The notes under the pieces were generated by a model. The model saw only the letters and a list, made by a program, of their open reading frames with translations. It ran no database searches and was not told the origin of the DNA. From positions 1 to 64,000 of the forward strand of contig JAFGHX010000462.1 in the NCBI GenBank assembly GCA_016929905.1: a stretch of 64,000 bases of DNA, in the 5' to 3' direction. The position numbers and the translations under genes are program-made. This document shows, piece by piece, positions 1 through 7,592 of the stretch. Source of the stretch: Kiritimatiellia bacterium (GTDB lineage: Bacteria; Verrucomicrobiota; Kiritimatiellia; JAFGHX01). The stretch's first letter is position 1, and each line of letters opens with the position of its first letter.

Positions 1-91
1 ACGAAGCGCTGCGCGAAGGCGGGCTGCGCCCGACGAAGCGCTGCGCGAAGGCGGGCTGCGCCCGACGAAGCGCTGCGCGAAGGCGGGTCGT
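1..91. repeat. 32-bp tandem repeat, about 2.8 copies
   Basis: A 32-bp unit starting ACGAAGCGCTGCGCGAAGGC begins at positions 1, 33 and 65 with no visible divergence. The last copy is cut short where it runs into the composite repeat that follows. The array may continue to the left of the window. There are no spacers, so it is a direct tandem repeat and not a CRISPR array. It lies beyond the 3' end of recR and no coding function is visible. Confidence 0.9.
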
Positions 92-260
92 AAGCTTTGT
101 CGATCCCGCCGCTGCGGCGGGGGTTCTCGAGTAAGTTCTCGAGCAAGTTCTCGAGGAAGTTCTCGAGGAAGTTCTCGAGTGAGTTCTCGAGCAAGTTTTC
201 GAGCAAGTTTTCGAGTAAGTTTTCGAGTAAGTTTTCGAGGAGACTCGGGGAAGTTTCAGG
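77..260. repeat. Composite repeat, copy A: GC palindrome plus ten 12-mers
   Basis: The element starts GCGAAGGCGGGTCGTAA. It then has a perfect 8-bp-arm palindrome (CCCGCCGC/GCGGCGGG, 105-121) and ten tandem 12-mers of the form GTTCTCGAGYAA at 123-242, whose later copies change to GTTTTCGAG. It ends GGGGAAGTTTCAGG. The recR stop codon (256-258) lies inside the terminal motif. A second copy with the same ends but only about two 12-mers is at 7593-7670, so the 12-mer count varies between copies. The palindrome could act as a stem downstream of recR, but no T-run follows it. Confidence 0.85.
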
Positions 261-903
261 CCAGCGGCTGGCGCCCGCGGATGGCGCGCTCCAGGGTGAC
301 CGGATCGACGTAGGCGATTCCGCTGCCGGCGGGCAGGCCGAACGCCAACCGTGTGACGCGCACGTTCCTGGCGGCGAGCAGACGGGCAAGCATTGCGGCG
401 GTCGCGTCGCTCTCCGTGTTCGTATTCAAGGCCAGGATCACCTCACGGAACCCCTCTTCTTCGATCCGTTTGAGCAACTTCCGGATCTCGAGATCCTCCG
501 GGCCGGTGCCCTGCATGGCGGATATCCGGCCCATCAACGCGTGGTACCGCCCGCGAAAACCGCCGCTCTTCTCGATCGTGGGTATGTCGTTCGGGTCCTC
601 AACCACGCACACAACCGCGCCGTCCCTTCCCGGGTCCGTACACAGCCGGCAAGGCTCCTGCCCCGCCGAGGTAAGCGAGCCGCACCGCGTACAGCACCGG
701 ACCGTCTCGCCGACGCTCTTCAATGCCGCCGCGAGTCTCTTCAGCAAACCGTCGGGCTCTCGTGCGAGCTTCAACGCCATGCGTTCGGCCGAGCGGCTCC
801 CGACGCCCGGCAACCGGCTCAGGCAAGCGGCGAGTTCCGCCAGGGGTTCGTTGGGGGAGGTCTTCACAACCCTCTCGTACTCTCTCTCCATAGGTGCCCG
901 CAT
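256..903 (-). CDS. recR: Recombination mediator protein RecR
   Basis: RecR acts with RecO (and RecF) to load RecA on single-stranded DNA at gaps. The 215-residue protein has the family layout. An N-terminal helix-hairpin-helix segment (ELAACLSRLPGVGSRSAERM, about residues 22-41) is followed by a C4-type zinc finger (CTRCGSLT..., CRLC near residues 71-88) and a Toprim domain with VVEDPNDI (about residues 100-107). Its length is close to the usual 198-205 residues plus a short N-terminal addition; an ATG four codons in is an alternative start. It sits 4 bp after ebfC in the classic SRP RNA-dnaX-ebfC-recR order. The stop codon falls in the end of the composite repeat. Confidence 0.96.
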   Translation of the reverse strand: MRAPMEREYERVVKTSPNEPLAELAACLSRLPGVGSRSAERMALKLAREPDGLLKRLAAALKSVGETVRCCTRCGSLTSAGQEPCRLCTDPGRDGAVVCVVEDPNDIPTIEKSGGFRGRYHALMGRISAMQGTGPEDLEIRKLLKRIEEEGFREVILALNTNTESDATAAMLARLLAARNVRVTRLAFGLPAGSGIAYVDPVTLERAIRGRQPLA

Positions 904-907
904 GCGC

Positions 908-1231
908 CTACATCCCTGGAATCATGCCGGGCGGCAGGCCAAGCCCGCTGGTAAGCTTGCCCATTTCCGCGGCCACCATCTCCTTGGCGGCGGCGAGCGC
1001 GCCCTGCACCGCGGCCAGAACAACGTCCTCCAGCATCTCAGGGTCGGCAGGATCCACGATCTTAGGGTCAATCCGCAGGCTGGCAATCGTGCCGTCCCCC
1101 CGCGCGACGGCCGTCACCATGCCGCCGCCGCTGGAAAACTCCACTGTGCGTTCCCCCAGTTCCTCCTGCAGCTTCTGCATCTTCTGCTGCAGCGTGGCGG
1201 CCTGTTTCATCAGCTTCATGATGTTCGGCAT
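908..1231 (-). CDS. ebfC: Nucleoid-associated protein YbaB/EbfC family
   Basis: A small dimeric DNA-binding protein of 107 residues, typical for the family. It opens with the diagnostic helix MPNIMKLMKQAATLQQKMQK and continues with the GMVTAVARGDG strand region and the DPEMLEDVVLAAVQGAL helix. It probably helps organise the nucleoid, and in several bacteria it is linked to recombination with RecR. The start is 2 bp beyond the dnaX stop and the end is 4 bp before recR, so the three are almost certainly co-transcribed. The C-terminus is rich in Gly, Met and Pro (LGLPPGMIPGM), which is common in this family. Confidence 0.95.
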   Translation of the reverse strand: MPNIMKLMKQAATLQQKMQKLQEELGERTVEFSSGGGMVTAVARGDGTIASLRIDPKIVDPADPEMLEDVVLAAVQGALAAAKEMVAAEMGKLTSGLGLPPGMIPGM

Positions 1232-1233
1232 GG

Positions 1234-2946
1234 CTATTCCCTCACGTCTATGATGTTACCGTTGAACATTTCCAGCGTCTTGCGGACCGCCGGCTCCTTG
1301 AGCCACTCGTGGCGCCCTTTCGGGGGCGCGGGCTCCTGCGCCTTCTCCTGCGCAGCCCCGCTGTCCGACTCCTCCTGCCGGGGTCTGTTGTCGCTGGGCA
1401 ACTCGACCCCGACGCCGCCTTCCATGAGCTGGAACTCGACGGAAACCGGCCGGTTCAGGACCTCGGCAAACACCTTCTGCAGAGCCTGCACGTTTCGCGA
1501 GTTATCCATCCGTTTCATCTGTTGGGCGAACTCCGGATCGAACCCCACGACCACCTTGTCGGGCATCACCGCAACGGGCTTGGCGTCGACGAGGCAGCCC
1601 TTACTGAGCGGGGCGGTCTTGTTGACCTTCTCAATGATCGTGTGCCAAGCCTCGGTCAACTGCTGCAGATCGCGGTCCGCGTCGACCGCGGGCGGCTCGC
1701 CGTTGCCCCGTTCTCTGGCTCTTGCCGCGCCGACCCCGTGCGCGGAAACACGGCCGGCGGTTTCGGGTAGCAGATTCTCCTGCACGCTCCGCCGCGCGCC
1801 GGGCACGGCCTTCCTGAGCCGCTCGAGCTTGCCCATGATCTCTTCCAGCGAGACGACCTGCGCCGCGTGCGCGCAGCGGATCAGCGCGGTTTCGAGCAGC
1901 GCGCGCTTGGACAGCGCATAGCGCAGCCTGTTCTCCGTTTCGATCAGCACGTCCGTGATACGGAGCAGCCGCTCCGTATCGGTCGCGCCCGCCTGCGCCT
2001 CCAGCGTCTCGCGCCGCCCGACGAGCCAGTCGTCGATCGCGCCGTCGCCGCTCATATGCGTAACGATCAGCACGTCCCTGAAATGTTCCAGCAACTCGAG
2101 CACGAGCCGCTGCATGTCTTTGCCCCGCTCATCGAGGTCGGCCAGGATCCTGAGCAGCCGCGGGATGTCGCCCGCCAGCACGGCCCCGGCCAGTTCTTCG
2201 AGAGTCGTACGGGCCACCAGCCCGAAAACGGCCAGGACGTCCTCCTCCGCAATCTGGCGGCCGCGAAAGGATATGAGCTGATCCAGCGCGCTGGTCGCAT
2301 CGCGCAGCCCGCCGTCCGCCCCGCGGGCTATGGCCAGCAGCGCATCGTCGTCGGCCTGCACGTCTTCCGCCTTCGCAATCTGCTGCAGGCGTTCGACGAT
2401 CTGCTTCGCTGGAATGCGCCGCAGATCGAAGCGCTGGCAACGGGACAGAATGGTAGCCAGTATCTTCTGCGGTTCGGTGGTCGCGAACACGAACTTCACG
2501 TGGGGCGGCGGCTCTTCGAGCGTCTTCAGCAGCGCATTGAACGCCTGCGGGGTCAACATGTGGACTTCATCGATGATGTAGATCTTGTAAGGGCCGCGTG
2601 CGGCAGCATACTTGACGTTGTCGCGCAGGTCGCGCACCTGGTCGACGCCGTTGTTGGAGGCGCCGTCGATCTCCAACACGTCCAGGTTCGTGCCCGCCAT
2701 GATCTCCCGGCAGGAATCGCACGCGTCGCACGGGGTCACGGTCAGCCCCGTCGCGCAATTCAAGGCCTTGGCGAAGATGCGGGCCACCGACGTCTTGCCG
2801 ATGCCGCGGGGTCCGACGAACAGATAAGCATGCGCGATGCGTTTGCTCTCGATCGCATTCTTCAGCGTTTGCGTCACGTGCTGCTGCCCGACGACGTCGT
2901 CGAACTGCTGCGGACGCCACTTCCTCGCCAGCACTTCGTACGCCAT
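1234..2946 (-). CDS. dnaX: DNA polymerase III subunits gamma/tau
   Basis: Clamp-loader ATPase of the replicase. From the chosen ATG (MAYEVLARKWRPQQF) it is 570 residues. It has Walker A GPRGIGKT at 45-52, a zinc site with Cys64, Cys73, Cys76 and Cys79, DEVHML as Walker B, and SRCQRFDLRRI as sensor 1/Arg finger. A Pro/Gln/Glu-rich tau-like C-terminal part follows. An open frame continues upstream to 3126, but it would run through the heptamer repeat and the 3' part of the SRP RNA, so the start at 2946 is preferred. No obvious poly-A slippage site for making gamma was seen. It is downstream of SRP RNA and upstream of ebfC and recR. Confidence 0.95.
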   Translation of the reverse strand: MAYEVLARKWRPQQFDDVVGQQHVTQTLKNAIESKRIAHAYLFVGPRGIGKTSVARIFAKALNCATGLTVTPCDACDSCREIMAGTNLDVLEIDGASNNGVDQVRDLRDNVKYAAARGPYKIYIIDEVHMLTPQAFNALLKTLEEPPPHVKFVFATTEPQKILATILSRCQRFDLRRIPAKQIVERLQQIAKAEDVQADDDALLAIARGADGGLRDATSALDQLISFRGRQIAEEDVLAVFGLVARTTLEELAGAVLAGDIPRLLRILADLDERGKDMQRLVLELLEHFRDVLIVTHMSGDGAIDDWLVGRRETLEAQAGATDTERLLRITDVLIETENRLRYALSKRALLETALIRCAHAAQVVSLEEIMGKLERLRKAVPGARRSVQENLLPETAGRVSAHGVGAARARERGNGEPPAVDADRDLQQLTEAWHTIIEKVNKTAPLSKGCLVDAKPVAVMPDKVVVGFDPEFAQQMKRMDNSRNVQALQKVFAEVLNRPVSVEFQLMEGGVGVELPSDNRPRQEESDSGAAQEKAQEPAPPKGRHEWLKEPAVRKTLEMFNGNIIDVRE

Positions 2947-2981
2947 GCCCCTGCCTCCCGGCATGGTCAGGGATTCATGGC

Positions 2982-3034
2982 CAATGGTCATTGACCATTG
3001 ACCATTGACCATTGACCATTCCCCATTCCCCATT
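2982..3034. repeat. GACCATT heptamer array
   Basis: Four perfect GACCATT heptamers (2993-3020) are followed by two CCCCATT variants. They are preceded by an inverted half, so 2982-3000 can pair (CAATGGTCA/TGACCATTG). The array lies in the spacer between the SRP RNA 3' end and the dnaX start, and would be part of the dnaX leader. No ribosome-related role is visible. Its text-like iteration resembles the other intergenic repeats of this window. Confidence 0.8.
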
Positions 3035-3064
3035 GCCCGTCCCGGGCCTGTCCGGGGCGGAGAC

Positions 3065-3357
3065 CGGCCGTGCACCCCGGCTCGACAAAGGTCCGGGGAC
3101 CCGCCGCCGCCGAACGCGGGCTCCAATCAGGCAACCCGGGCACCCGAGACAATCCGCGATCCGCTGCTACCTTCCGGTCCTGACGGGCTGTCGCGGAAGT
3201 CCCGTCGCGCAGGGCCCGATCTTCATCGCCCACCCTCGACGGGCCAGGACCCGCACCCAAGCCTCACACGGGGATTCGCCCTGCTGTAGCGGATTGCAGG
3301 TCCCCCTCGACAAGCGTGGGGTCAGGGCACCGCTGGCTCCCCGCTTAGCACGGCCAG
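3065..3357 (-). ncRNA. ffs: Signal recognition particle RNA, bacterial large form
   Basis: On the minus strand the domain IV core GTCAGGACCGGAAGGTAGCA (3165-3184) is capped by a GGAA loop and closed by CCGCGA/TCGCGG. The 5' part carries an Alu-type domain, with GTGCTAAGCGGGGAGC, then AGCGGTGCCCTG, GCAATCCGCT and AGCAGGGCGAATCCC. This is the order known from the long Bacillus-type SRP RNA. The ends pair as GCCGTGC (about 3355) with GCACGGC (about 3067), giving roughly 290 nt. It lies just upstream of dnaX, as in many bacteria. The RNA scaffolds Ffh for co-translational targeting; secY and secE are in the same window. Exact ends are estimated from the closing helix. Confidence 0.9.
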
Positions 3358-3370
3358 CTGAAAACTCCAG

Positions 3371-3395
3371 TCCATTCGTGTCTGTTCGTGGTTCC
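3371..3395. repeat. ATTCGTG-type dispersed repeat, single copy
   Basis: The string TCCATTCGTGTCTGTTCGTG, followed by GTTCC, belongs to the same family as the inverted pair at 14520-14687. It lies immediately upstream of the SRP RNA 5' end, where its promoter should be, and just beyond the end of the RRM gene. I saw no convincing -35/-10 pair there. Confidence 0.7.
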
Positions 3396-3413
3396 CCACG
3401 ACGCCGGCGGCCG

Positions 3414-3812
3414 TTACTCCTCTTTGGCGGATTTGGCCTCGCTCACGACAATGGGCCGGCCTCGAAACGCCTTTCCGTCCAGTTCGCTGATGGCACTCTG
3501 GGCTTCGTTGCGCGATCCCATCTCTACGAAACCGTATCCCTTCGATTCGCCGTTGAACCGGTTCCGGATAATCCGCGCAGAAATGACCTTGCCGTACTTG
3601 CGGAAGAAGCGCCGCAGGTCCCCCTCACGCACCTTGTAGGACAGGTTCCCCACGTAAAGAACGATCACCCCGTCGCGGCCTTTGCCCCTTCTCCGCCCGC
3701 CGGCCCTTGACCCGACGCGAATAATGCCATAGCGCCACCCCAAAACGAGACCGACGACGAACGTGGCGAGTCCCGCCACAGCCGACCAATATGCGATATT
3801 TGAAATGTTCAT
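3414..3812 (-). CDS. Membrane-anchored RRM RNA-binding protein
   Basis: A predicted 132-residue protein with two parts. Residues 5-28 form one strongly hydrophobic segment (AVAGLATFVVGLVLGW), followed by a basic linker (GGRRRGKGR). Residues 50-125 form a single RRM domain with RNP2 LYVGNL (52-57) and RNP1 KGYGFVEM (91-98). It should bind single-stranded RNA while tethered to the inner membrane with the RRM in the cytoplasm (positive-inside). A GTG 24 bp upstream extends the frame, but it would lie at or before the transcription start of the promoter at 3839-3866. The ATG has GAGGAG 12 nt upstream. Stand-alone soluble RRM proteins are known in bacteria; the membrane anchor is the odd feature. 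The RNA target is unknown. Confidence 0.85.
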   Translation of the reverse strand: MNISNIAYWSAVAGLATFVVGLVLGWRYGIIRVGSRAGGRRRGKGRDGVIVLYVGNLSYKVREGDLRRFFRKYGKVISARIIRNRFNGESKGYGFVEMGSRNEAQSAISELDGKAFRGRPIVVSEAKSAKEE

Positions 3813-3838
3813 CTCCGTGGTCCACTCCTCGCACACCT

Positions 3839-3866
3839 GTAATAGGCTCTCTCATCTTCATGGCAA
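3839..3866 (-). promoter_or_regulatory. Sigma-70 type promoter of the RRM gene
   Basis: On the minus strand a TTGCCA -35 (3861-3866) is separated by 16 bp from a TATTAC -10 (3839-3844). The predicted transcription start is only about 20 nt before the ATG at 3812, which supports that start codon. It lies in the spacer after rpoD. Confidence 0.5.
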
Positions 3867-3902
3867 TGGGAGGCGAAAGGCGGCCTGTGCGGCGGGCGCG
3901 GC

Positions 3903-5882
3903 TCATGAGCCCGATTCCAGGAACCCCTGCAGTTTGCGGATGCGCGTGGGATGCCGCAACTTACGCAGGGCCTTCGCCTCAATCTGACGGATACGTTCCC
4001 GGGTAACCCTGAACATTTTCCCCACTTCTTCCAGTGTGCGGGGGTATCCGTCGTTGAGTCCGAAACGAAGGGTCAGAACATCCTGCTCCCGTTTGGTCAG
4101 GGTGTTCAAAACCTCACCGAGGCGTTCTTTCAAGAGGCTATAGGCCGTCATCTCCGAAGGGTTCTCGGCGGCCTTGTCCTCAATGAAATCGCCGAAATGC
4201 GCGTCATCGCCGTCCCCGACGGGGCTCTGCAACGAAATGGGCTGCTGCGCCATTTTGAAGACGGCCCGGACACGCTCGACGGGAATGTCCATTTCCTCCG
4301 CCGCCTCCTCCGGCGTGGGTTCCCGTCCGAGTTCCTGCACGAGTTTCTTCTGAACCCGAAGCAGTTTGTTAATGGTTTCGATCATATGCACGGGAATCCG
4401 GATCGTACGGGCCTGGTCGGCAATCGCGCGAGTGGCGGCCTGCCGGATCCACCACGTGGCGTACGTACTGAACTTGTAGCCACGGCGGTACTCGAACTTC
4501 TCGACCGCCTTCATCAGGCCCGTATTCCCTTCCTGGATCAGGTCCAGAAACGACAAACCCCGGTTCATGTACTTCTTGACGATGCTGATGACGAGCCGGA
4601 GGTTCGCCTCGACCATTTCCGTACGCGCATTCAGCCCGTTGCGCATGCATTTCTGCAGATCCCGGTGCCGTTCCTCGAACTCATCCCACCCCATGCACAC
4701 GTTGGTCTCGACGGATCGCAGCCGGCGCTCCTCTTCGCGGACCTTCGCCGTCGAGCTCTTCGTCTTTCGCCCCTGCAGCAGCCGCTCCATCGCACGGTGG
4801 CAGTCCCGGAACGCCCGGTAGTGCTCCTCCGCCCGCGCCGCCATGGATTCGACGACCTTTTGCTTGAACCCGAGCTGATCGCAGTATTTCGCCAGCCGCA
4901 GGCGGGCCTGCTCCAGGTTCTTGCCCGTACGCAGGCGCTGCTGGCCTGTACGCGCCCGCACCCCCTGCAGAAACCGTTTCCGCAGCACCTCGCGGTTGCG
5001 CACGATGTTTGCCTTCAGCCGCGGAAGCAACTTGAAGTATTTCTCCCGGCTGTCGATCAGCTTGTCCGCAATGATGCGGTCGAACCGTTCCTTCCCGCTC
5101 TCGAGCCGGTCGATCATCTCCAGATACAGGTCCGAGGCGAACCCGAACATGTTGAACAGCGACCGCGATTTCACCTCCGCCTCTTCGATCCGCTTGCAAA
5201 TCTCCACTTCCTGCTCCCGCGTCAGAAGAGAGGTCTGGCCCATCTGATGCAGGTACATGCGGATCGGATCGTCGAAAATATCGAGCCGGCTGCGCTGGGC
5301 GGCATGCTCGTCCTTCTCGCGCTGCTTGCGCAGGCGCTCGACGTCGTCCGATTCGAGGATCTCGATGTCCATCCCCTTGAAAAGCACAATGTACTTCTCG
5401 AGTTCGTCCGGATTGATCACGCTTTCGGGAATGGCTTCGTTGATGTCGGCGTAGGTGAGATAACCCTGGTCTTCCGCCAGCTTGATCAGGTCTTTGATCT
5501 TCTGCGTTCGTTCTTCACGGTTCACGCTTTCCGCCGAGAGCGCGGCGGAGACGTCGTCAATCTCCTGCTTGACGTCGACCTCGACACTGCGAATGTGGGA
5601 CGGCCGGGAAGGAGCGGCCAGCCTGGAGTTCTTCGGAGGGCGCGTGCGCCCGGCCTTCTCGCGCTTCGAGGTTCGACGGACGGCCCTGTTCGACGCCCCG
5701 GTTGAGCGAGAGCGCTGCTTTGCCTTCGGCTTCGGCTTGGCCTTCGCCCGAGGTGTCTTCTTCTCTTTCGCGACTCTGGCTGCAGAACGCTTCTTCTTTG
5801 CCGGTTTCTTCGCCCTCTTCGCAACACGCTTGGAACGAGCCTTCTTCTTCGTGCCGCCACGTACTTTTCTGCCCATCGTCAC
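3903..5882 (-). CDS. rpoD: RNA polymerase primary sigma factor RpoD with H1-like N-terminal tail
   Basis: Primary sigma factor directing RNA polymerase to housekeeping promoters, 659 residues. Residues 1 to about 90 are Lys/Arg/Ala/Pro repeats (KKKARSKRVAKRAKKPAKKK) like a histone H1 tail. After a region 1.1-like part come region 1.2 (DPIRMYLHQMGQTSLLTREQ), a non-conserved insert, region 2 (NLRLVISIVKKYMNRGLSFL, YKFSTYATWWIRQA), region 3 and region 4.2 with the HTH VTRERIRQIEAKALRKLRHP. The long insert between 1.2 and 2.1 is typical of group 1 sigma factors. The basic tail is not part of the standard family and might bind DNA or polyanions. An ATG two codons in is an alternative start. Two promoters lie upstream. 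Confidence 0.96.
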   Translation of the reverse strand: MTMGRKVRGGTKKKARSKRVAKRAKKPAKKKRSAARVAKEKKTPRAKAKPKPKAKQRSRSTGASNRAVRRTSKREKAGRTRPPKNSRLAAPSRPSHIRSVEVDVKQEIDDVSAALSAESVNREERTQKIKDLIKLAEDQGYLTYADINEAIPESVINPDELEKYIVLFKGMDIEILESDDVERLRKQREKDEHAAQRSRLDIFDDPIRMYLHQMGQTSLLTREQEVEICKRIEEAEVKSRSLFNMFGFASDLYLEMIDRLESGKERFDRIIADKLIDSREKYFKLLPRLKANIVRNREVLRKRFLQGVRARTGQQRLRTGKNLEQARLRLAKYCDQLGFKQKVVESMAARAEEHYRAFRDCHRAMERLLQGRKTKSSTAKVREEERRLRSVETNVCMGWDEFEERHRDLQKCMRNGLNARTEMVEANLRLVISIVKKYMNRGLSFLDLIQEGNTGLMKAVEKFEYRRGYKFSTYATWWIRQAATRAIADQARTIRIPVHMIETINKLLRVQKKLVQELGREPTPEEAAEEMDIPVERVRAVFKMAQQPISLQSPVGDGDDAHFGDFIEDKAAENPSEMTAYSLLKERLGEVLNTLTKREQDVLTLRFGLNDGYPRTLEEVGKMFRVTRERIRQIEAKALRKLRHPTRIRKLQGFLESGS

Positions 5883-5929
5883 CTCAGTCTAACGGCCCCG
5901 TACCTGCCCTATCCGACTGTAGCCCGCCA

Positions 5930-5958
5930 TCTATAGTCGGTTTTGGAGGCAAAAGCAA
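5930..5958 (-). promoter_or_regulatory. Proximal sigma-70 type promoter of rpoD
   Basis: Minus strand: TTGCTT -35 (5953-5958), a 17-bp spacer, and TATAGA -10 (5930-5935), about 48 bp before the rpoD ATG. The surrounding sequence is much more AT-rich than the rest of the region. Confidence 0.6.
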
Positions 5959-5969
5959 GCAAAACGAAC

Positions 5970-5998
5970 AGTATAGGGGTTTTTTTTTCGCGCTACAA
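5970..5998 (-). promoter_or_regulatory. Distal sigma-70 type promoter of rpoD
   Basis: Minus strand: TTGTAG -35 (5993-5998, overlapping the thrC stop), a 17-bp spacer containing a run of nine A, and TATACT -10 (5970-5975). With the proximal promoter this gives a tandem arrangement in front of rpoD, which is downstream of thrC on the same strand. Confidence 0.5.
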
Positions 5999-7381
5999 CC
6001 CCAATCTTTCCTCGAGAAAAGCGCGAACCGCTGATTCGGAGGCCGGAAGCACCTTGCAGCGGGTCGGCAGAGCGGCGAGCCGATCGAGGATCTCGTGATG
6101 CGCCACATCCCGCCCCACCGCGTCTCGAACGGCGCGGCTGAACTTGGCCGGGTGGGCGGTCCCGAGGCATATCATGGGCTCGGCCTCCGACAGGAACCCC
6201 TCCGCGGTCGCCACGCCGACCGCCGTATGGGGATCGAGCACGCAACCGTACTGCTCGTAGTACCGGCCTATGAGGGCCAGCGTGCGCGCCGTGTCGCCCG
6301 ATCCGGCCGCAAACAACTCATCCACGCGCCCGTCCGCCGCCGGCTCGACAGCGAGGCGGCCCGAAACGCCGAATTCCTGCATCAGCCCGGTCAGCTTGCG
6401 GCTGTCCGCACCCGTCCGATAGTAGAGATACCGCTCGAAATTGCTCGCCACCTGAATGTCCATCGACGGGCTGATCGTCGCCCGCACCGACCCGAGTTCG
6501 TAGATGCCCGAGGCAAAGAAGCGGGCCAGAATATCGTTTTCGTTCGTGGCCAGCACCAGCAAACCGATCGGCAATCCCATCCTGGCGGCCAGATAGCCGG
6601 CAAAGATGTCGCCGAAATTGCCCGTCGGCACCGCGAACCGAACCCGCGCCGCGCCCGTCTCGGCCACGACGCGGAACCACGCATAGAAATAGTAGACGAT
6701 CTGCGCCAGCAGCCGTGCCCAGTTGATCGAATTCACCGAACCCAGACTGTGCGCGTCTTTGAACGGCAGGTCGCGAAAAATCGCCTTCATGATCCGCTGG
6801 CAGTCGTCGAAACTGCCTTCCACGCCGATGTTGAACACGTTGTCGTCCAACACCGACGTCATCTGTCGTTCCTGGGTCGGACTGATCTTTCCGTACGGAT
6901 GCATCACGAAAATCCGGATCCGCGCCCGGCCACGCACACCGTGGATCGCCGCACTGCCCGTATCGCCGCTGGTCGCCGCCAGGATGTTCAGTTCACGGTC
7001 CGACTGCGACAGGATGGATTCGAACAGATTGCCCAGGAACTGCAGCGCGATATCCTTGAACGCCAGGGTCGGGCCGTGGAACAGCTCCAGAATGCGAACC
7101 GGCCCCACGCGCACGACCGGCGCGACCTCTGCGTGCCGAAACGTCCGGTAGCTGCGATCGATCAGGCCCGCCAGCTCCTCGTCCGCGATGTCCCCGATGT
7201 ACAGGCGCATCACCTCGAACGCGAGCCGCTGATACGACAGGCCGGACCAGGCCGCCAGCCGATCACGCACGTCGGGAATGGTGACCGGCAGCAGCAGCCC
7301 CCCGTCCCGTGCCAGCCCCATCATCACCGCGTCCTGAAAGCCGACCGGCTCAGTCCCACCCCTTGTGCTGATGTATCGCAT
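5993..7381 (-). CDS. thrC: Threonine synthase
   Basis: PLP enzyme converting O-phosphohomoserine to threonine, 462 residues from the chosen ATG (MRYISTRGGTEPVGFQDAV). The Schiff-base lysine is in FHGPTLAFKDIALQFLG, the phosphate/PLP loop is ATSGDTGSAA, and SVNSINWARLLAQIVYYFYA and PTGNFGDIFAGYLA are also typical of the longer thrC class. The frame is open 134 codons further upstream, but that part covers repeats and has no homology-like sequence, so it is not used. An ATG 8-9 codons upstream (MMRRELTEP) is possible. No other threonine genes are adjacent; rpoD follows downstream. Confidence 0.95.
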   Translation of the reverse strand: MRYISTRGGTEPVGFQDAVMMGLARDGGLLLPVTIPDVRDRLAAWSGLSYQRLAFEVMRLYIGDIADEELAGLIDRSYRTFRHAEVAPVVRVGPVRILELFHGPTLAFKDIALQFLGNLFESILSQSDRELNILAATSGDTGSAAIHGVRGRARIRIFVMHPYGKISPTQERQMTSVLDDNVFNIGVEGSFDDCQRIMKAIFRDLPFKDAHSLGSVNSINWARLLAQIVYYFYAWFRVVAETGAARVRFAVPTGNFGDIFAGYLAARMGLPIGLLVLATNENDILARFFASGIYELGSVRATISPSMDIQVASNFERYLYYRTGADSRKLTGLMQEFGVSGRLAVEPAADGRVDELFAAGSGDTARTLALIGRYYEQYGCVLDPHTAVGVATAEGFLSEAEPMICLGTAHPAKFSRAVRDAVGRDVAHHEILDRLAALPTRCKVLPASESAVRAFLEERLGL

Positions 7382-7403
7382 AGGCTCTGTCAACTCCCGC
7401 CGC

Positions 7404-7433
7404 ATCATAAGGGACGGATCACGTGCGTGTACA
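7404..7433 (-). promoter_or_regulatory. Possible promoter of thrC
   Basis: Minus strand: TGTACA (7428-7433), an 18-bp spacer, and TATGAT (7404-7409), about 25 bp before the chosen thrC ATG. If real, the longer upstream starts are excluded. The -35 is weak. Confidence 0.35.
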
Positions 7434-7455
7434 GCACCAATCCGGGCCGTCACCC

Positions 7456-7487
7456 AGAGGTCAGAGGTCGGAGATCGGAGGTCAGGC
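7456..7487. repeat. Iterated GAGGTCGGAG repeat
   Basis: The run AGAGGTCAGAGGTCGGAGAT, continuing CGGAGGTCAGG, is made of imperfect 7-10 bp iterations. It is in the 562-bp spacer between thrC and ppdK, which otherwise holds the second composite repeat and the ppdK promoter and no gene that I can support. Confidence 0.65.
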
Positions 7488-7592
7488 AGGCCCCCCGCGC
7501 ACCGGCCGGCGCCGGGCACGACCAGTACGAGACTTTGTCCCGCCACGGGCGGACGGGCAGTAAGCTTTGGCCTGCCGCGCCGTAGCTTCTGA

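Noticed and set aside
1..91. Possible CRISPR array
   Set aside because: Units follow each other without spacers, so it is a direct tandem repeat. No cas genes are present.
97..954. A 285-codon frame starting in the 12-mer array
   Set aside because: The N-terminus is only the translated repeat (FSSK iterations), and the rest is antisense to recR.
2947..3126. Extended N-terminus of dnaX (60 extra codons)
   Set aside because: It would translate the heptamer array and the 3' end of the SRP RNA. The DnaX family starts at MAYEVLARKW.
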